The notes beneath the pieces are model-generated. The model ran no database searches and had not been told where the DNA came from. It was given only the letters and a program-made list of their open reading frames with translations. From positions 1-40,913 of the forward strand of contig JAFSVJ010000093.1 of NCBI GenBank assembly GCA_017445025.1: DNA of 40,913 nt. The letters run 5' to 3'. The translations under genes were made by a program, and so were the position numbers. Source of the DNA: Abditibacteriota bacterium. GTDB lineage: Bacteria > Armatimonadota > UBA5829. Below, one piece after another: positions 8,003 through 17,273 of this stretch (position 1 is its first letter; each line of letters opens with the position of its first letter).

Positions 8003-10162
8003 ATGAAAAGAATATTTCTGTTAACAGTATTATTATTTTTGTTTTTAAATATATCTTGCATTAATGCTAATGAATATGTATTAAAATCAAATGATATAAG
8101 ATTGAAATTTGAATTAACCAAAAGCAATTTTTATTTAAAAAGTCTTTCAAGAGATAATACCGAATTTATTAAAGAACCTAACAGAAACAGTAACTTGTGG
8201 GTAATAACTGTAAAGAGAGATAAAAATTACGATGGTCCTTTATTTGAACTAAACCCAAGCAAAGCTACAGCATTTAAGGTCAACAAAACCAATAAGTCAA
8301 TAGAAATTACTTGGTATGATGTCAGAGACGCCGGTATGTCAACAGGTTTTGATGTGACTTGTTCGATTAAATTAGAAAAAGACTCTGCATATTGGGATAT
8401 AAGTATTACAGATAACAAGGATTTCGGCATTTGGAGTGTGGCTTATCCTAATATTACCAATATAGATGCTCAAGACGGAGACCAATTTATATGGCCCGCA
8501 AGATGTGGAAACCTGTGTGAAAAATTCTCCGATCCGCGAGGATTTAGATTTCCTTTATTTCAATCTAAAAACAGAGAAACCTATACAAAAACCCTTTGGT
8601 ATTTAACTCCAATAGGACATCAATTTGTTTCCTTATCCAAAAATAATACCACTTTATATCTCTGTCCTGAAGATGTGGAAGTTCATCAGTTTACAAATCA
8701 TTGCACTTTATACGAACCCAATAAACTAAATTATTTAATTACAAATTACCCCGGTCACATGGCGGAAGCAGGATATGAATATAAACAGGCTCATCCTTTT
8801 AATTTAACTCTGTTAAAAGGTGATTATTACGATGCTTGCAAATATTACAGAAAATGGGGTATTAAAAATAAATACGGATGTTTTGCAAAGGGTCCTATTG
8901 AAAGTAGAGAGGACCTTCCCGGGTGGTATAAGGAAAATCCGGTTTGGCTTACTTGGCATTGGGGAAATCCTAAAGCGGTAGATGATTTCATAAAAATAAA
9001 AGAAAAATATGATGTGCCTATGGCTTGTCATGTATACCAATATTCAATTTTCCCCTTTGATACACATTATCCCAATTATCTTCCTGTAAAAGAAGAAATG
9101 AAAGAAGCTTTGAGAAAAATGCAAAATGCGGGAATAAAAATAATGCCTTATACAAACGGATTTGTAATAGACACTGAATTGTCTGATGCATATGAAAAAT
9201 ATGGTGATGCTTTGATAAACTTGGATGAATATGGTAAACCAAGGGAGATGTGGCCCAAAAATGTTTATGATTGTCCGGACGAAGCTTACTCAAAGCATAT
9301 TATGGAAGAGATGACAAACCTTATGAAAGAAATTAACTTTGATGCTCTTTACTTTGACCAAGTGGGGAATACAGGTTCAAAGGTATGTTTTAACCCATTA
9401 CACAAGCATCCTATGGGGGGTGGTGACCATTATTTGTCCGATTATAATAAACTTTTAGGAGAGTTGAGAAAAGAACTAAGCAAAATTAAGGGCGAGCCTG
9501 TGCCTTTCGGAACTGAGGGTGAAACCGATGCCTTTGATTTTGATTTGTGGCTTACCATATTTCCCGGCGGAGACAGTTTACAGGAGGGTGGAGAGGTTCA
9601 TTCACTTGTTTGTTCAGGTTATGGTGTTCAACATGGACAATGTTATACGCCACCCGAATTTGATTTTGAAAACAATGATCCTGCAATATATAAATGTGCT
9701 ACAGAATGGACCAACGGGATTCAACCTATATGGCTTGAGGCTTATTGGAACTTTTTGGAGAGAGGCAGATTTGATGATTTTTTGTATAATTTGCTTAAGT
9801 GCAGAGATGCCATAAGAGATTACAACTGTTTTGGAGAAATGGTGAGAAAGGTTAAAATAATCGATTGTCCAAAGAAAAGTTTCAGGTGGTATCACAATGC
9901 AGAGATTTTTTATGAAGACAGTCAAGTAGTTAAGACAATGAGCTATAATTATAAAGGAAAGACTTGTGTTGTATTTGTAAATATGGTTAATGAACCTGTT
10001 AATATGACTTGGGAAAGTAAGGGTAGTGATTTGGGACTTAAAAACAAAAGCTCTTATACCATTTCAAAATTTTATCCAAAGGGAGAAACGAAAACATTAA
10101 ATAAATTAACAGAAACCATAACCCTTGACTCTTTTGAAACCTGTGCTTATATCATAGAATAA
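8003..10162 (+). CDS. Secreted DUF6259-like TIM-barrel protein, putative glycosidase
   Basis: The start is the ATG at 8003: it has AAGGAAG upstream and opens a clear signal peptide (MKRIFLLTVLLFLFLNISC, with Cys possibly a lipobox). Upstream in-frame starts lie in the terminator of the previous gene. The mature part (719 residues in all) has an N-terminal beta-rich region with the WPARCG motif (about 170), then a barrel-like region with WLTWHWGNP, MACHVYQY, IKIMPYTNGF and FDALYFDQVG, and a beta-rich C-terminal domain. This resembles DUF6259 and GH36-like proteins, in which an Asp at the end of such a strand (YFDQ) is a candidate catalytic residue. Sugar substrate unknown. The neighbouring GntR-type regulator may control it. 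Confidence 0.75.
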   Translation: MKRIFLLTVLLFLFLNISCINANEYVLKSNDIRLKFELTKSNFYLKSLSRDNTEFIKEPNRNSNLWVITVKRDKNYDGPLFELNPSKATAFKVNKTNKSIEITWYDVRDAGMSTGFDVTCSIKLEKDSAYWDISITDNKDFGIWSVAYPNITNIDAQDGDQFIWPARCGNLCEKFSDPRGFRFPLFQSKNRETYTKTLWYLTPIGHQFVSLSKNNTTLYLCPEDVEVHQFTNHCTLYEPNKLNYLITNYPGHMAEAGYEYKQAHPFNLTLLKGDYYDACKYYRKWGIKNKYGCFAKGPIESREDLPGWYKENPVWLTWHWGNPKAVDDFIKIKEKYDVPMACHVYQYSIFPFDTHYPNYLPVKEEMKEALRKMQNAGIKIMPYTNGFVIDTELSDAYEKYGDALINLDEYGKPREMWPKNVYDCPDEAYSKHIMEEMTNLMKEINFDALYFDQVGNTGSKVCFNPLHKHPMGGGDHYLSDYNKLLGELRKELSKIKGEPVPFGTEGETDAFDFDLWLTIFPGGDSLQEGGEVHSLVCSGYGVQHGQCYTPPEFDFENNDPAIYKCATEWTNGIQPIWLEAYWNFLERGRFDDFLYNLLKCRDAIRDYNCFGEMVRKVKIIDCPKKSFRWYHNAEIFYEDSQVVKTMSYNYKGKTCVVFVNMVNEPVNMTWESKGSDLGLKNKSSYTISKFYPKGETKTLNKLTETITLDSFETCAYIIE

Positions 10163-10169
10163 AAAAATA

Positions 10170-10197
10170 AAACCGATGTGTAAAGCATCGGTTTTTT
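10170..10197 (+). terminator. Terminator after the DUF6259-like gene
   Basis: AAACCGATG pairs with CATCGGTTT around TGTAAAG, followed by T's. Confidence 0.92.
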
Positions 10198-10225
10198 AAA
10201 AAATGAAAAAAGCTGTAATTTATTG

Positions 10226-10231
10226 TATAAT
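10226..10231 (+). promoter_or_regulatory. -10 box of a probable leaderless promoter
   Basis: TATAAT ends six bases before the ATG at 10238, with a weak ATGAAA -35 at 10203-10208 (17-base spacer). The expected transcription start coincides with the start codon, and no ribosome site is present. Confidence 0.65.
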
Positions 10232-10237
10232 ATAATT

Positions 10238-11242
10238 ATGAGTAAAAAAGAGTTTTTAAAAAGTTATATTAGAGAAAAAATAAATAATAAAGAGTGGCTT
10301 TCGGGTAATAAAATTCCGGTTGAAAGTGCTTTACAAGAGGAGTTTTCTCTTTCAAGAAATACAGTCAGAAATGCTTTAAGGGATTTAATAGTGGAAGGAC
10401 TGCTTTTTGCAAAACAGGGAAGTGGCTATTTTGTCAATGAAACAGAACATAAGAAAAAGCCTATTATTGTAATTGTTTCAAATCAATATGCAAAAACAAG
10501 AGAAATGCATAAAACTTTTAATAATGTTGTTGATTTATTGAAAAAGAAAATAGTCGCTATAGGATATGAACCTTTGGACATTATTGCTTATAAGGAACCG
10601 ATTCTTGATTATGACAAAATAGCCGGTTGTATATCTCTATGCGGAAACGAATATGATGTATGCGAATTTGTTCGCAGAAAAATACCTGTAGTGACTTTTG
10701 AATATAAAGAGCAATTTCCTTCTGTTATAACAGATAACATAAATTTTTATTTTCAATTAAAATATTTGTTTAAAAAATATAGTTTTAAAAATATTTTGAT
10801 TTTTTCTTATAAAAATAATATAAACAAGAGATTTAACTTGGAATTTGTCCGATATGCCATTGAAAAAAATCTTAGTGTATACAACCTTGTTTTAAATCCA
10901 ATTACAAGTAATCACATAAACTATTCGGATATATTTAAAAGAGCTGTAAAGAAACAGAAAAAAGCTCCTGATGTAATAGTTTTTATGGACGATAGTTTGT
11001 ATTTGAATTACAAGCCTTTGTTTGATCAATATGATGTATTTAAAAAGACAAAGATTATAACTCATTCTTCCCAGAACATAAAAATAGATGAAAGTTATAA
11101 GGTTTGTCTTATAGAATATGATTTAAATGAATTGTCCCAAAAAGCCGTGGATTTAATGAAAAAATTAATTGACAAAGAATATATTGAAGAGTATAATATA
11201 AAAATAAAGAGTAAAATTAAAAACGAAAAAGCTTTAAAGTAG
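10238..11242 (+). CDS. GntR-type transcriptional regulator with LacI-like sensor domain
   Basis: The first 70 or so residues form a GntR winged helix-turn-helix (IPVESALQEEFSLSRNTVRN, then LIVEGLLFAKQGSGYFV). The remainder resembles the periplasmic-binding/LacI ligand-binding fold often fused to this domain (AraR-like), though it is short and divergent. The upstream in-frame TTG at 10223 overlaps the -10 box, so I place the start at the ATG at 10238. The protein is 334 residues, rich in Lys, Ile and Tyr. It follows the DUF6259 gene after a terminator and has its own promoter; an operator was not identified. It probably regulates the adjacent secreted glycosidase-like gene, by inference from position. 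Confidence 0.8.
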   Translation: MSKKEFLKSYIREKINNKEWLSGNKIPVESALQEEFSLSRNTVRNALRDLIVEGLLFAKQGSGYFVNETEHKKKPIIVIVSNQYAKTREMHKTFNNVVDLLKKKIVAIGYEPLDIIAYKEPILDYDKIAGCISLCGNEYDVCEFVRRKIPVVTFEYKEQFPSVITDNINFYFQLKYLFKKYSFKNILIFSYKNNINKRFNLEFVRYAIEKNLSVYNLVLNPITSNHINYSDIFKRAVKKQKKAPDVIVFMDDSLYLNYKPLFDQYDVFKKTKIITHSSQNIKIDESYKVCLIEYDLNELSQKAVDLMKKLIDKEYIEEYNIKIKSKIKNEKALK

Positions 11243-11650
11243 AAAATAAACAAAAATCAAAAATAGAAAATCAGAATAGTGGCATATTGTGTTATTTAGG
11301 TTGGTGGGTTATCAGCTTTGTAAATGCTTTATGAAGTTTAGTCGCCGGCAGTATAAGTCGTAGCATCACTCTTTCCCCTTAACCCAAATCCCAAAAAGTC
11401 TTGATGACTTTTTGGGATTTGGGCAGTTGCTTGTTTTTTTAGCAAGATCCGGAAAATTATAATGTCCATCCCCCCGTCAGTTGCTAATGCAACTGCCACC
11501 CCCCAAGCCTACGGCTTAGGGGGACAGATTTTTCGGAACGAAAAGGCTAGTCAGGGGGATGGATATAAGAGAAGTAAATTTCGTATATAAATATATAGGG
11601 CTTTTTGAGGAAATTTAAAAATTAAGAGTATCCTTTTGGATACTCTTTTT
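11243..11650. repeat. Intergenic palindrome and repeat tract
   Basis: No gene is visible. The tract holds a perfect 18-bp palindrome at 11383-11423 (arm CCCAAATCCCAAAAAGTC, loop TTGAT). It also contains an element at 11465-11563 with terminal inverted repeats TCCATCCCCC and GGGGGATGGA that encloses a CCCCC-type double hairpin in minus orientation. A hairpin at about 11623-11649 (AAGAGTATCC with GGATACTCTT) serves as terminator for the minus-strand ORF that follows, and possibly both strands. Confidence 0.7.
11465..11563 (-). repeat. CCCCC-type repeat with terminal inverted repeats
   Basis: The ten-base ends TCCATCCCCC (11465-11474) and GGGGGATGGA (11554-11563) are inverted repeats. Inside are hairpins GTTGC/GCAAC and CCCCCAAGCC/GGCTTAGGGGG. 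It is the longest copy of the family. Confidence 0.7.
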
Positions 11651-11962
11651 TTATATGTCTTCGTGAAAATTCAGGAAATAATTTATTCCTTTTTTCAAAG
11701 TAATTTTATTGATTAATTTTATGTTTTCTTCTTTATATCCGCTTACCGGAGCATAAATTTTGTTGTCACTTATAATAATTTGACCATAGCCGTCTAATAT
11801 ACAGGGAAAAATTTCTTTTCCTTTTCTGTCAATAATTCCCCATTTGTCGTTTTTGCAATGCTTAAAAGTTGTTTTTTTTTTTTTTTGATGTGATATAATA
11901 TTTTTGGGATTGTAAGTGTTTCTTTTGCAATTACAATTCACATATTTAATTAATAAGGACAA
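11651..11962 (-). pseudogene. WG-repeat protein fragment fused to mobile-element leader
   Basis: The open frame of 103 codons has one recognisable WG-type unit (KWGIIDRKGKEIFPCILDGY), then ENIKLINKITLKKG and an ordinary end. The first 30 or so codons come from the inverted-repeat end of the element at 11885-11946 and a 15-base poly-T (poly-A on the coding strand). They look unlike protein (CNCKRN, KKKKTT). I read this as the tail of a WG-repeat gene whose 5' part was replaced by the mobile element. Expression is doubtful. Confidence 0.5.
11885..11946 (+). mobile_element. Partial copy of a MITE-like element (right end)
   Basis: GATATAAT, then GGATTGTAAGTGTTTC, TTTTGCAATTACAATTCACA match the right half of the 27752-27881 element. 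The left end is missing. A run of 15 T's lies immediately before it. Confidence 0.65.
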
Positions 11963-11966
11963 TAAA

Positions 11967-12436
11967 ATGTTAACAGATATTTATTCAAAATTAACACCAA
12001 AGATGAAAAATACACTTATTATTATATTAATTCTTGTAGTTCTTGCAATAATTGGTTCATTTTTACCTGATTCTGAAAATACAAATTCACAAAATGTATA
12101 TTCACAAAATACAGCAAATGAAATTTTGAAATCTAGAGTAATTGATTTTTCGGAACCCCCAATATATTTTCTGATGATTATAATTATAATGTAAAAATAT
12201 ATTCTGATGAATTTGGTAATGAAATATATTATTATCCTGCAGTGCGAACTTTAAACTGTACTATTTGGAATAATGTACTTATTGATAAAGCAAAAGACCA
12301 ACTTACTCCATTAGGCATTAAGTTTAAATATGATACATTGCATTATAAGAATGTAACAGTTCAACGGGATGGAAAATATAACAGGGAAGTTACTCTTATT
12401 ATACGTTATGAACTTAAGGATGCTATTATTGCTTGA
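11967..12436 (+). pseudogene. Small membrane-anchored protein, frameshifted at a C run
   Basis: The ATG at 11967 (AAGGA upstream) opens a protein with an N-terminal membrane segment (LIIILILVVLAIIGSFL) and an Asn/Ser-rich stretch. The frame hits a stop at 12192. Another frame carries straight on (SDDYNYNVKIYSDEFGNEIY, then YYPAVRTLNCTIWNN) to the TGA at 12436. One extra C in the CCCCC run at 12156-12160 would join them into about 156 residues. Either a true frameshift or a sequencing/assembly error. I do not recognise the family; the C-terminal part (DQLTPLGIKFKYDTLHYKN, then VTVQ) looks globular. A shared terminator at 12541-12567 follows. Confidence 0.6.
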
Positions 12437-12540
12437 TTATACTTTTTCTTTTTGTTTGGTTATATTTTTGTCTTGTTTTTTTATAAATCGAGTTCAATTA
12501 TAAATTTAAAATATAGTAAAAAATTATATTTATATATTAA

Positions 12541-12567
12541 AGGCGAGCATTCCGCTCGCCTTTTTTT
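12541..12567 (+). terminator. Bidirectional terminator between convergent genes
   Basis: GGCGAGC pairs with GCTCGCC around ATTCC. Seven T's follow on the plus strand; on the minus strand TTTAATATA follows. The T run overlaps the stop codon of the minus-strand gene. Confidence 0.9.
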
Positions 12568-13882
12568 ATTTAGACACATAAGGGGTGGTGAAAACAGAGT
12601 AGGGGGTATTGTCTTCAGATACAAATTTAACTTCAATATAAGATCCGGACCAGCCTTTTTCCGGCTTTTCTCTTGTGAAAATATATTTTCCTTCTTCGTT
12701 AGGTTCTATGGGTACTCCTTCCCATTTAACACCTCTAAAATCTCTCTTATCTACGTCTGTTGTGTATGAAATAACCCTTGCGGGCTTAGCTTTAATATTA
12801 AGTTCGCAAGTTATTTTATTATCTTTTTCTGTCCAAGCCCACTCTATGTTTTCCATTTCATCCTTTAAACATAAATGATAAATAAAAGTTTTCATTACAT
12901 TTAACATAGGTAGAATTTCGAAGAAACCTTTAACAGGTTCATCTACAAATTGCAAAAGCCCCATATCATGACCTGCGTTTGGCTTATAGAAAAGATATTT
13001 TTCTCCCTTAAGTTTAGGATAATAGATGCTTGAAGAATCCAGTGTCCAGTAGGGGTCATTGGTTCCGTTTATAATTAATTTTGGAATATCAATATCATAA
13101 TAAAAAGGATCTATAAGTTCAAGTAAAGTTTTGGCTTCCGGGGTGTAAATGATTTTATCAAAGTTAAGTTCGGTATAATCACCTATTTGTATAGAAAGGT
13201 CACCATAGTATTCTTTTTGGTGGGTTAATTGTTCTTTCATATCCAAAAAATCAAAAACTATGGGCATTATACCTATAATCCTTTTGTCTTTGGTGCCGGC
13301 GGAAATCCAACTTGTCCAGCCTCGTTTAGAAGCACCTGTAATAATAAATTTATCTATTTTTGTATCACATTTTTCTTTTGAAACTTCTTCAATTGTATCC
13401 ATAGACTTGATAACAGCCTTTGCCATTTGGAGAAGAAGGGGTTTCTTTGTGAAATCTTTATCATCAAGTGCTTGTTTAAACGTCCAAGACATGAGAGCGT
13501 CTTCTTTTTTGTCCCACATAGGTTGATTGGGAATGTCAAAAACAATACAGATGGGAACGGATACAAGTTTGGCAAGCATACCTCCTAAGGATGCCCATAT
13601 ACTGCTATTGTCGTATGAGCCTCCTGTATTAAGAAGAACTGCAGTGTCTTTGATTTTTAAGTCATCCGGGACAAGTAAAACAACAGTATTTTTAATTTGA
13701 ACATCTTGCCAAGTTTGGCTTACCATGTCAACTACAATGATGTTAATACCGTTTTCTGACTTTGTTTCTTTGATATTATATTTGTATGTTCCATCATCAT
13801 TATAAACATAGTCGGTAAGAATACTTGCAAACAAAGAAGAACATGCAAATAATAACAAAATAGGTAGCAATAGTTTTTTCAT
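12566..13882 (-). CDS. PqaA-like secreted alpha/beta hydrolase
   Basis: PhoPQ-activated pathogenicity-related (PqaA-type) protein of 438 residues with a signal peptide (MKKLLLPILLLFACSSLFAS). The family nucleophile motif GASKRGW is at 183-189 (Ser185). The predicted acid is Asp276 (NGTNDPYW) and the His is His305 (NAGHD). A C-terminal beta domain with WKV/WEG-type motifs follows. PqaA proteins are alpha/beta hydrolases that are often exported; the substrate is not known. TGGAGAA precedes the ATG. A repeat separates it from the DUF4886 gene upstream on the same strand, and the two may be co-expressed. Confidence 0.9.
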   Translation of the reverse strand: MKKLLLPILLLFACSSLFASILTDYVYNDDGTYKYNIKETKSENGINIIVVDMVSQTWQDVQIKNTVVLLVPDDLKIKDTAVLLNTGGSYDNSSIWASLGGMLAKLVSVPICIVFDIPNQPMWDKKEDALMSWTFKQALDDKDFTKKPLLLQMAKAVIKSMDTIEEVSKEKCDTKIDKFIITGASKRGWTSWISAGTKDKRIIGIMPIVFDFLDMKEQLTHQKEYYGDLSIQIGDYTELNFDKIIYTPEAKTLLELIDPFYYDIDIPKLIINGTNDPYWTLDSSSIYYPKLKGEKYLFYKPNAGHDMGLLQFVDEPVKGFFEILPMLNVMKTFIYHLCLKDEMENIEWAWTEKDNKITCELNIKAKPARVISYTTDVDKRDFRGVKWEGVPIEPNEEGKYIFTREKPEKGWSGSYIEVKFVSEDNTPYSVFTTPYVSK

Positions 13883-13910
13883 TTCGTTTTCTCCAAAGAT
13901 TTTATTAATC

Positions 13911-13970
13911 TGCCCCCATAAGCGTCAGCTTGGGGGGTGGCAGTTGCGTAGCAACTGACGGGGGGATGGA
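13911..13970 (+). repeat. CCCCC-type double-hairpin repeat, copy 3
   Basis: GCCCCCATAAGC pairs with GCTTGGGGGG, then CAGTTGC with GCAACTG, then ACGGGGGGATGGA. It lies between two secreted-hydrolase genes, reading opposite to them. Confidence 0.8.
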
Positions 13971-13978
13971 TATTTAAA

Positions 13979-14875
13979 TTATTTAATTTCTGTGACAGTA
14001 AAAGGATGCTTTACTGCTTCTATGGCACATTTTTGGGCAAGAGGTAAGTTTTCGGGGACAGAACCTACACTTTTACCTGTTGTCCAAGTGAGTTTTCCTT
14101 TAAGCCATTTATCATCACAAATGGTTTTGTTTCCGTAGATGCCTCTGTAGCCCATACCACATTCATTTAATAGGACGAGAATAGTTGTATATGCTTCGAT
14201 TTGTCTGGGGAGTCCGTTTTGCATGTGAAGATTGTCCCCTGACATGTGTTTTTTATCTCCTAAATCCTTAAGATAAGTTCCTCTTGCGTTTTGTATAGCT
14301 GTTCCGTTGGGAATAAGGATTTGGCAAGGAGTTTCCGCCATAATCTTTTGTGCCGTAGATGAAATTCTCTCATACATTTCAATTCCTTCATTGCCTTCGT
14401 GACCGTAGGAGGGAGTTAAGTGCCATGCTATTTTAACGGGATTTTTGACAGTATCATAAATATAATTAATGAAATTATTTAAAAAAGGCTGACATGTGGA
14501 ATAGTCTTGACTTCTTTGACTTTGTTGTTGAAGAATGATTATGTCCCAATTTTCTTCAGTTATGGCTTCTTTTATGTGGACCGGGTTTTTGTTAATCCAA
14601 GTTGTGGCTCCGGGCACATATTTGTGATAATCATATCTTTGTTTTTTGTCTTTGGAATAATTGTCGTGTTGTTCAAGAGTGCATCCGCCTATGGCTGCAA
14701 TAGCGAAAGTCAGGTCTACTTCCGGGGCAATATCTTTCATAAGAAACGGAACGTAGGAAAAACCATCGTGGGAGAAGGAGTTTCCTATAGCTAATATTTT
14801 TAATGTCTTTTGATTTTGAGCAAACACTCCGCATGATAGGAGAATGAATGCCAAGGAGATAATAAGAATTTTCAT
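13979..14875 (-). CDS. Secreted SGNH-like hydrolase (DUF4886)
   Basis: 298 residues with a signal peptide (MKILIISLAFILLSCGVFA). The DUF4886 start LKILAIGNSFS holds the block I Ser33. Further SGNH-like blocks are GG at 63-64, DIIILQQQSQ (111-120), and D214-N-L-H217 near the end. These are expected to form an esterase-type active site, possibly removing acetyl groups from glycans (inference from the fold). The family often sits next to polysaccharide-degrading genes; here the neighbour is the PqaA-like hydrolase. A TATAAT-like -10 sits upstream near 14900 on the minus strand; its -35 is unclear. Confidence 0.87.
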   Translation of the reverse strand: MKILIISLAFILLSCGVFAQNQKTLKILAIGNSFSHDGFSYVPFLMKDIAPEVDLTFAIAAIGGCTLEQHDNYSKDKKQRYDYHKYVPGATTWINKNPVHIKEAITEENWDIIILQQQSQRSQDYSTCQPFLNNFINYIYDTVKNPVKIAWHLTPSYGHEGNEGIEMYERISSTAQKIMAETPCQILIPNGTAIQNARGTYLKDLGDKKHMSGDNLHMQNGLPRQIEAYTTILVLLNECGMGYRGIYGNKTICDDKWLKGKLTWTTGKSVGSVPENLPLAQKCAIEAVKHPFTVTEIK

Positions 14876-15200
14876 TTTCTACCTCAAATTTAATTACTAC
14901 TTATATTATATCATATTTTATTATCAAAAACAAATCACAAAAACCCGGTGTTTCGTATTATATATGTGGTTGGGCATGTGAATTATATATGTGGCGTCTG
15001 CTGAATTAAAGCTACAGGACCCCCTAAGTTTGTGGGAATCTTTTGGTTGATTTTTCGGAGCTTTGAGGACAAATCTCTCACCTATGGATAAACCGGTGTG
15101 GAGATTTAAGAGAAAGTCTACAAAAAAAGTTTTATCATAGCCGGTATTAAACTTTAGAGCCCATCAAACATTGTTTAAGGATGTTTTCGTGATTTGTGAT
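14876..15200. other. Intergenic region with repeats
   Basis: No gene is seen. The region contains a twice-repeated ATTATATATGTGG (14958 and 14983 area). It also has an imperfect hairpin (AAATCTCTCACC with GGTGTGGAGATTT, about 15074-15110), and a copy of the CATAGCC...TTAGAGCCC phrase (from 15134) that recurs near 18538, 31742, 31895 and 40370. Confidence 0.5.
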
Positions 15201-15201
15201 T

Positions 15202-15235
15202 AAAAAAAAAGACTTGAGTGGTCTCAAGTCTTTTT
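15202..15235 (-). terminator. Terminator of ftsH
   Basis: GACTTGAG pairs with CTCAAGTC around a four-base loop. On the minus strand nine T's follow. The flanking A and T runs make it bidirectional in form. Confidence 0.92.
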
Positions 15236-15248
15236 CATTGTTAAGAAT

Positions 15249-17258
15249 TTATTGTTGATCTGTGTCTTCAAAATCATTCTCTTCTTCGGGTTGCTCTTGC
15301 GGAGATTGTTTTTCCTCTTCTTGAGAATTTTCCTCTCCTTGAGATTCCGAAACAGGTTCCTCTTGAGATAGAGAAATTTCTTCTTTATCTTTTTGAGAAT
15401 TTTCTTCTTTATTTTCTTCCTTTTTCTTTTCAGCTTTTTCTTGAGCTAATTTTTCCGGATTAACTATTTCAAGGAATTCTTCTCTTTCAATGGTTTCTTT
15501 TTCAATGAGAACCTCAACAACTTTTTCTAACTTATCTTTTTCTTCAAGAATAATTTCCTTAGCTATTTCATAGCAAGAGGCAACTATGCTTTGGATTTCC
15601 TTGTCTATGGCTTCCGCTATATTTTCGGAATAGTTTCTCTGCTCGTGGAAATCTCTTCCTAAGAATGGGTTGTCGCTTCTCTTACCGAAAACCACAGGGC
15701 CTAAGTTGTCGCTCATACCCAATTCACAAACCATTTGGCGAACAATATTTGTGGCTCTTTCAAGGTCGTTGGAGGCGCCGGTGGTGCATTCGTTTAAAAT
15801 GGCTTCTTCGGCAACTCTTCCACCCAAAAGTCCACAGATTTTGTTTTTGAGCTCTGTTTTTGTGATGAGATATTTATCCTCGTCCGGACGATACCAAGTA
15901 AGTCCTAAGGCTCTTCCACGAGGCATAATGGAAACTTTGTGAACTTTTTCGTTATTCTCAAATCTTTCCATAACAATGGCGTGACCGGCTTCGTGGTAAG
16001 CTGTGATTTTCTTTTCGTCCTTGTGTATAAGACGAGATTTTTTCTCGGGACCGGCTATGACTTTGTCGATAGCATCGTCAATATTGGAATTTTCAACTTT
16101 AGCTTGTCCGTTTTTGGCTGCAATCAGAGCCGCTTCGTTTACAAGGTTAGCCAAATCTGCACCGGAGAAACCGGCGGTTCTTTCGGCAATTATCTTTGGA
16201 TTTACATCCTCAGCAGTAGGCTTGTTTCGCAAGTGAACGGTTAATATCTGTTCTCTACCCTTAACGTCGGGAGAGTCAACAACCACTTGTCTGTCAAATC
16301 TTCCGGGACGGAGAAGGGCAGGGTCCAAAACGTCCGGTCTGTTGGTGGCGGCTATAAGGATAACTCCTGAGTTGGCTTCAAAACCGTCCATTTCTATAAG
16401 AAGTTGGTTAAGAGTTTGTTCTCTTTCGTCGTTACCACCACCTAAACCTGTTCCTCTTTGTCTTCCCACAGCGTCTATTTCATCAATGAATATAAGACAA
16501 GGTCTTTCTTGACGGGCGTTGTTGAAAAGGTCACGGACACGGCTGGCACCTACACCCACAAACATTTCCACAAAATCAGATCCTGATATATAGAAAAAAG
16601 GCACATTGGCTTCACCGGCAACAGCTCTTGCGAGAAGAGTTTTTCCGCAACCGGGAGGTCCTAAAAGCAGTATACCTTTCGGTATTTTGGCTCCTAAGGC
16701 AGTATATTTCTTAGGATTTCTCAAAAAGTCCACAACTTCAGCCAATTCGTTTTTGGCTTCCTCGATGCCTGCCACATCTTTAAAGGTGACTTTTGTAAAG
16801 TTTTCGTGCATTTTCTTGGCACGACTTTTGCCAAAGTTCATGGCACCTCCGCCACCTCCGGCACCTCTTATCATAAAGGTCCAAAGGAAGAAGAAAAAAG
16901 CAAGAGGAATTATAACGGAAATAACCATTGACATAATTATTTCCGATATGGGTGAATTGTTTACTTCGTATTTTACATTATGTTCTTGTAAAAGTTTATG
17001 GAGTTTTGATAATTCTTCTGTAGCATTTATATCAATTTTAGCTTTAAACTTGTCACTGTTTTTGGTTTCTATTTCCAGTAAGTCTTTTCTTATGTGAGCA
17101 CTGGTGACATCGCCTTTGTTAATCTTGGCAATCATTTGAGAGTAGGGGATTTCTTGGGTGGGTTTGGCTTTGCCGAAGATGGAATCACCTTTATAGATTA
17201 GAACAGCAACAAGTATTATTATAATTATGTATACAATTGTTCTAAAAAGTTTTTTCAA
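15249..17258 (-). CDS. ftsH: FtsH, membrane-anchored ATP-dependent zinc metalloprotease
   Basis: FtsH degrades misfolded membrane proteins and some soluble regulators. It has two membrane segments (about 6-22 and 106-130), a glycine-rich hinge, Walker A GPPGCGKT (200-207), Walker [10 protein letters not shown] (about 255-263), the SRH region, and the zinc motif HEAGH (422-426) with a downstream acidic ligand. A Glu/Gln/Ser-rich low-complexity tail of about 70 residues (from 600) is longer than usual. The start is a TTG with a perfect AGGAGG six bases upstream. The gene begins 15 bases after pyrF, so the two are probably one transcript. Confidence 0.97.
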   Translation of the reverse strand: MKKLFRTIVYIIIIILVAVLIYKGDSIFGKAKPTQEIPYSQMIAKINKGDVTSAHIRKDLLEIETKNSDKFKAKIDINATEELSKLHKLLQEHNVKYEVNNSPISEIIMSMVISVIIPLAFFFFLWTFMIRGAGGGGGAMNFGKSRAKKMHENFTKVTFKDVAGIEEAKNELAEVVDFLRNPKKYTALGAKIPKGILLLGPPGCGKTLLARAVAGEANVPFFYISGSDFVEMFVGVGASRVRDLFNNARQERPCLIFIDEIDAVGRQRGTGLGGGNDEREQTLNQLLIEMDGFEANSGVILIAATNRPDVLDPALLRPGRFDRQVVVDSPDVKGREQILTVHLRNKPTAEDVNPKIIAERTAGFSGADLANLVNEAALIAAKNGQAKVENSNIDDAIDKVIAGPEKKSRLIHKDEKKITAYHEAGHAIVMERFENNEKVHKVSIMPRGRALGLTWYRPDEDKYLITKTELKNKICGLLGGRVAEEAILNECTTGASNDLERATNIVRQMVCELGMSDNLGPVVFGKRSDNPFLGRDFHEQRNYSENIAEAIDKEIQSIVASCYEIAKEIILEEKDKLEKVVEVLIEKETIEREEFLEIVNPEKLAQEKAEKKKEENKEENSQKDKEEISLSQEEPVSESQGEENSQEEEKQSPQEQPEEENDFEDTDQQ

Positions 17259-17273
17259 TTATTACCTCCTTAT

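Noticed and set aside
9519..9815. Overlapping open frames inside long genes
   Set aside because: Frames such as this lie entirely within a well-supported gene in another frame and have no features of their own.
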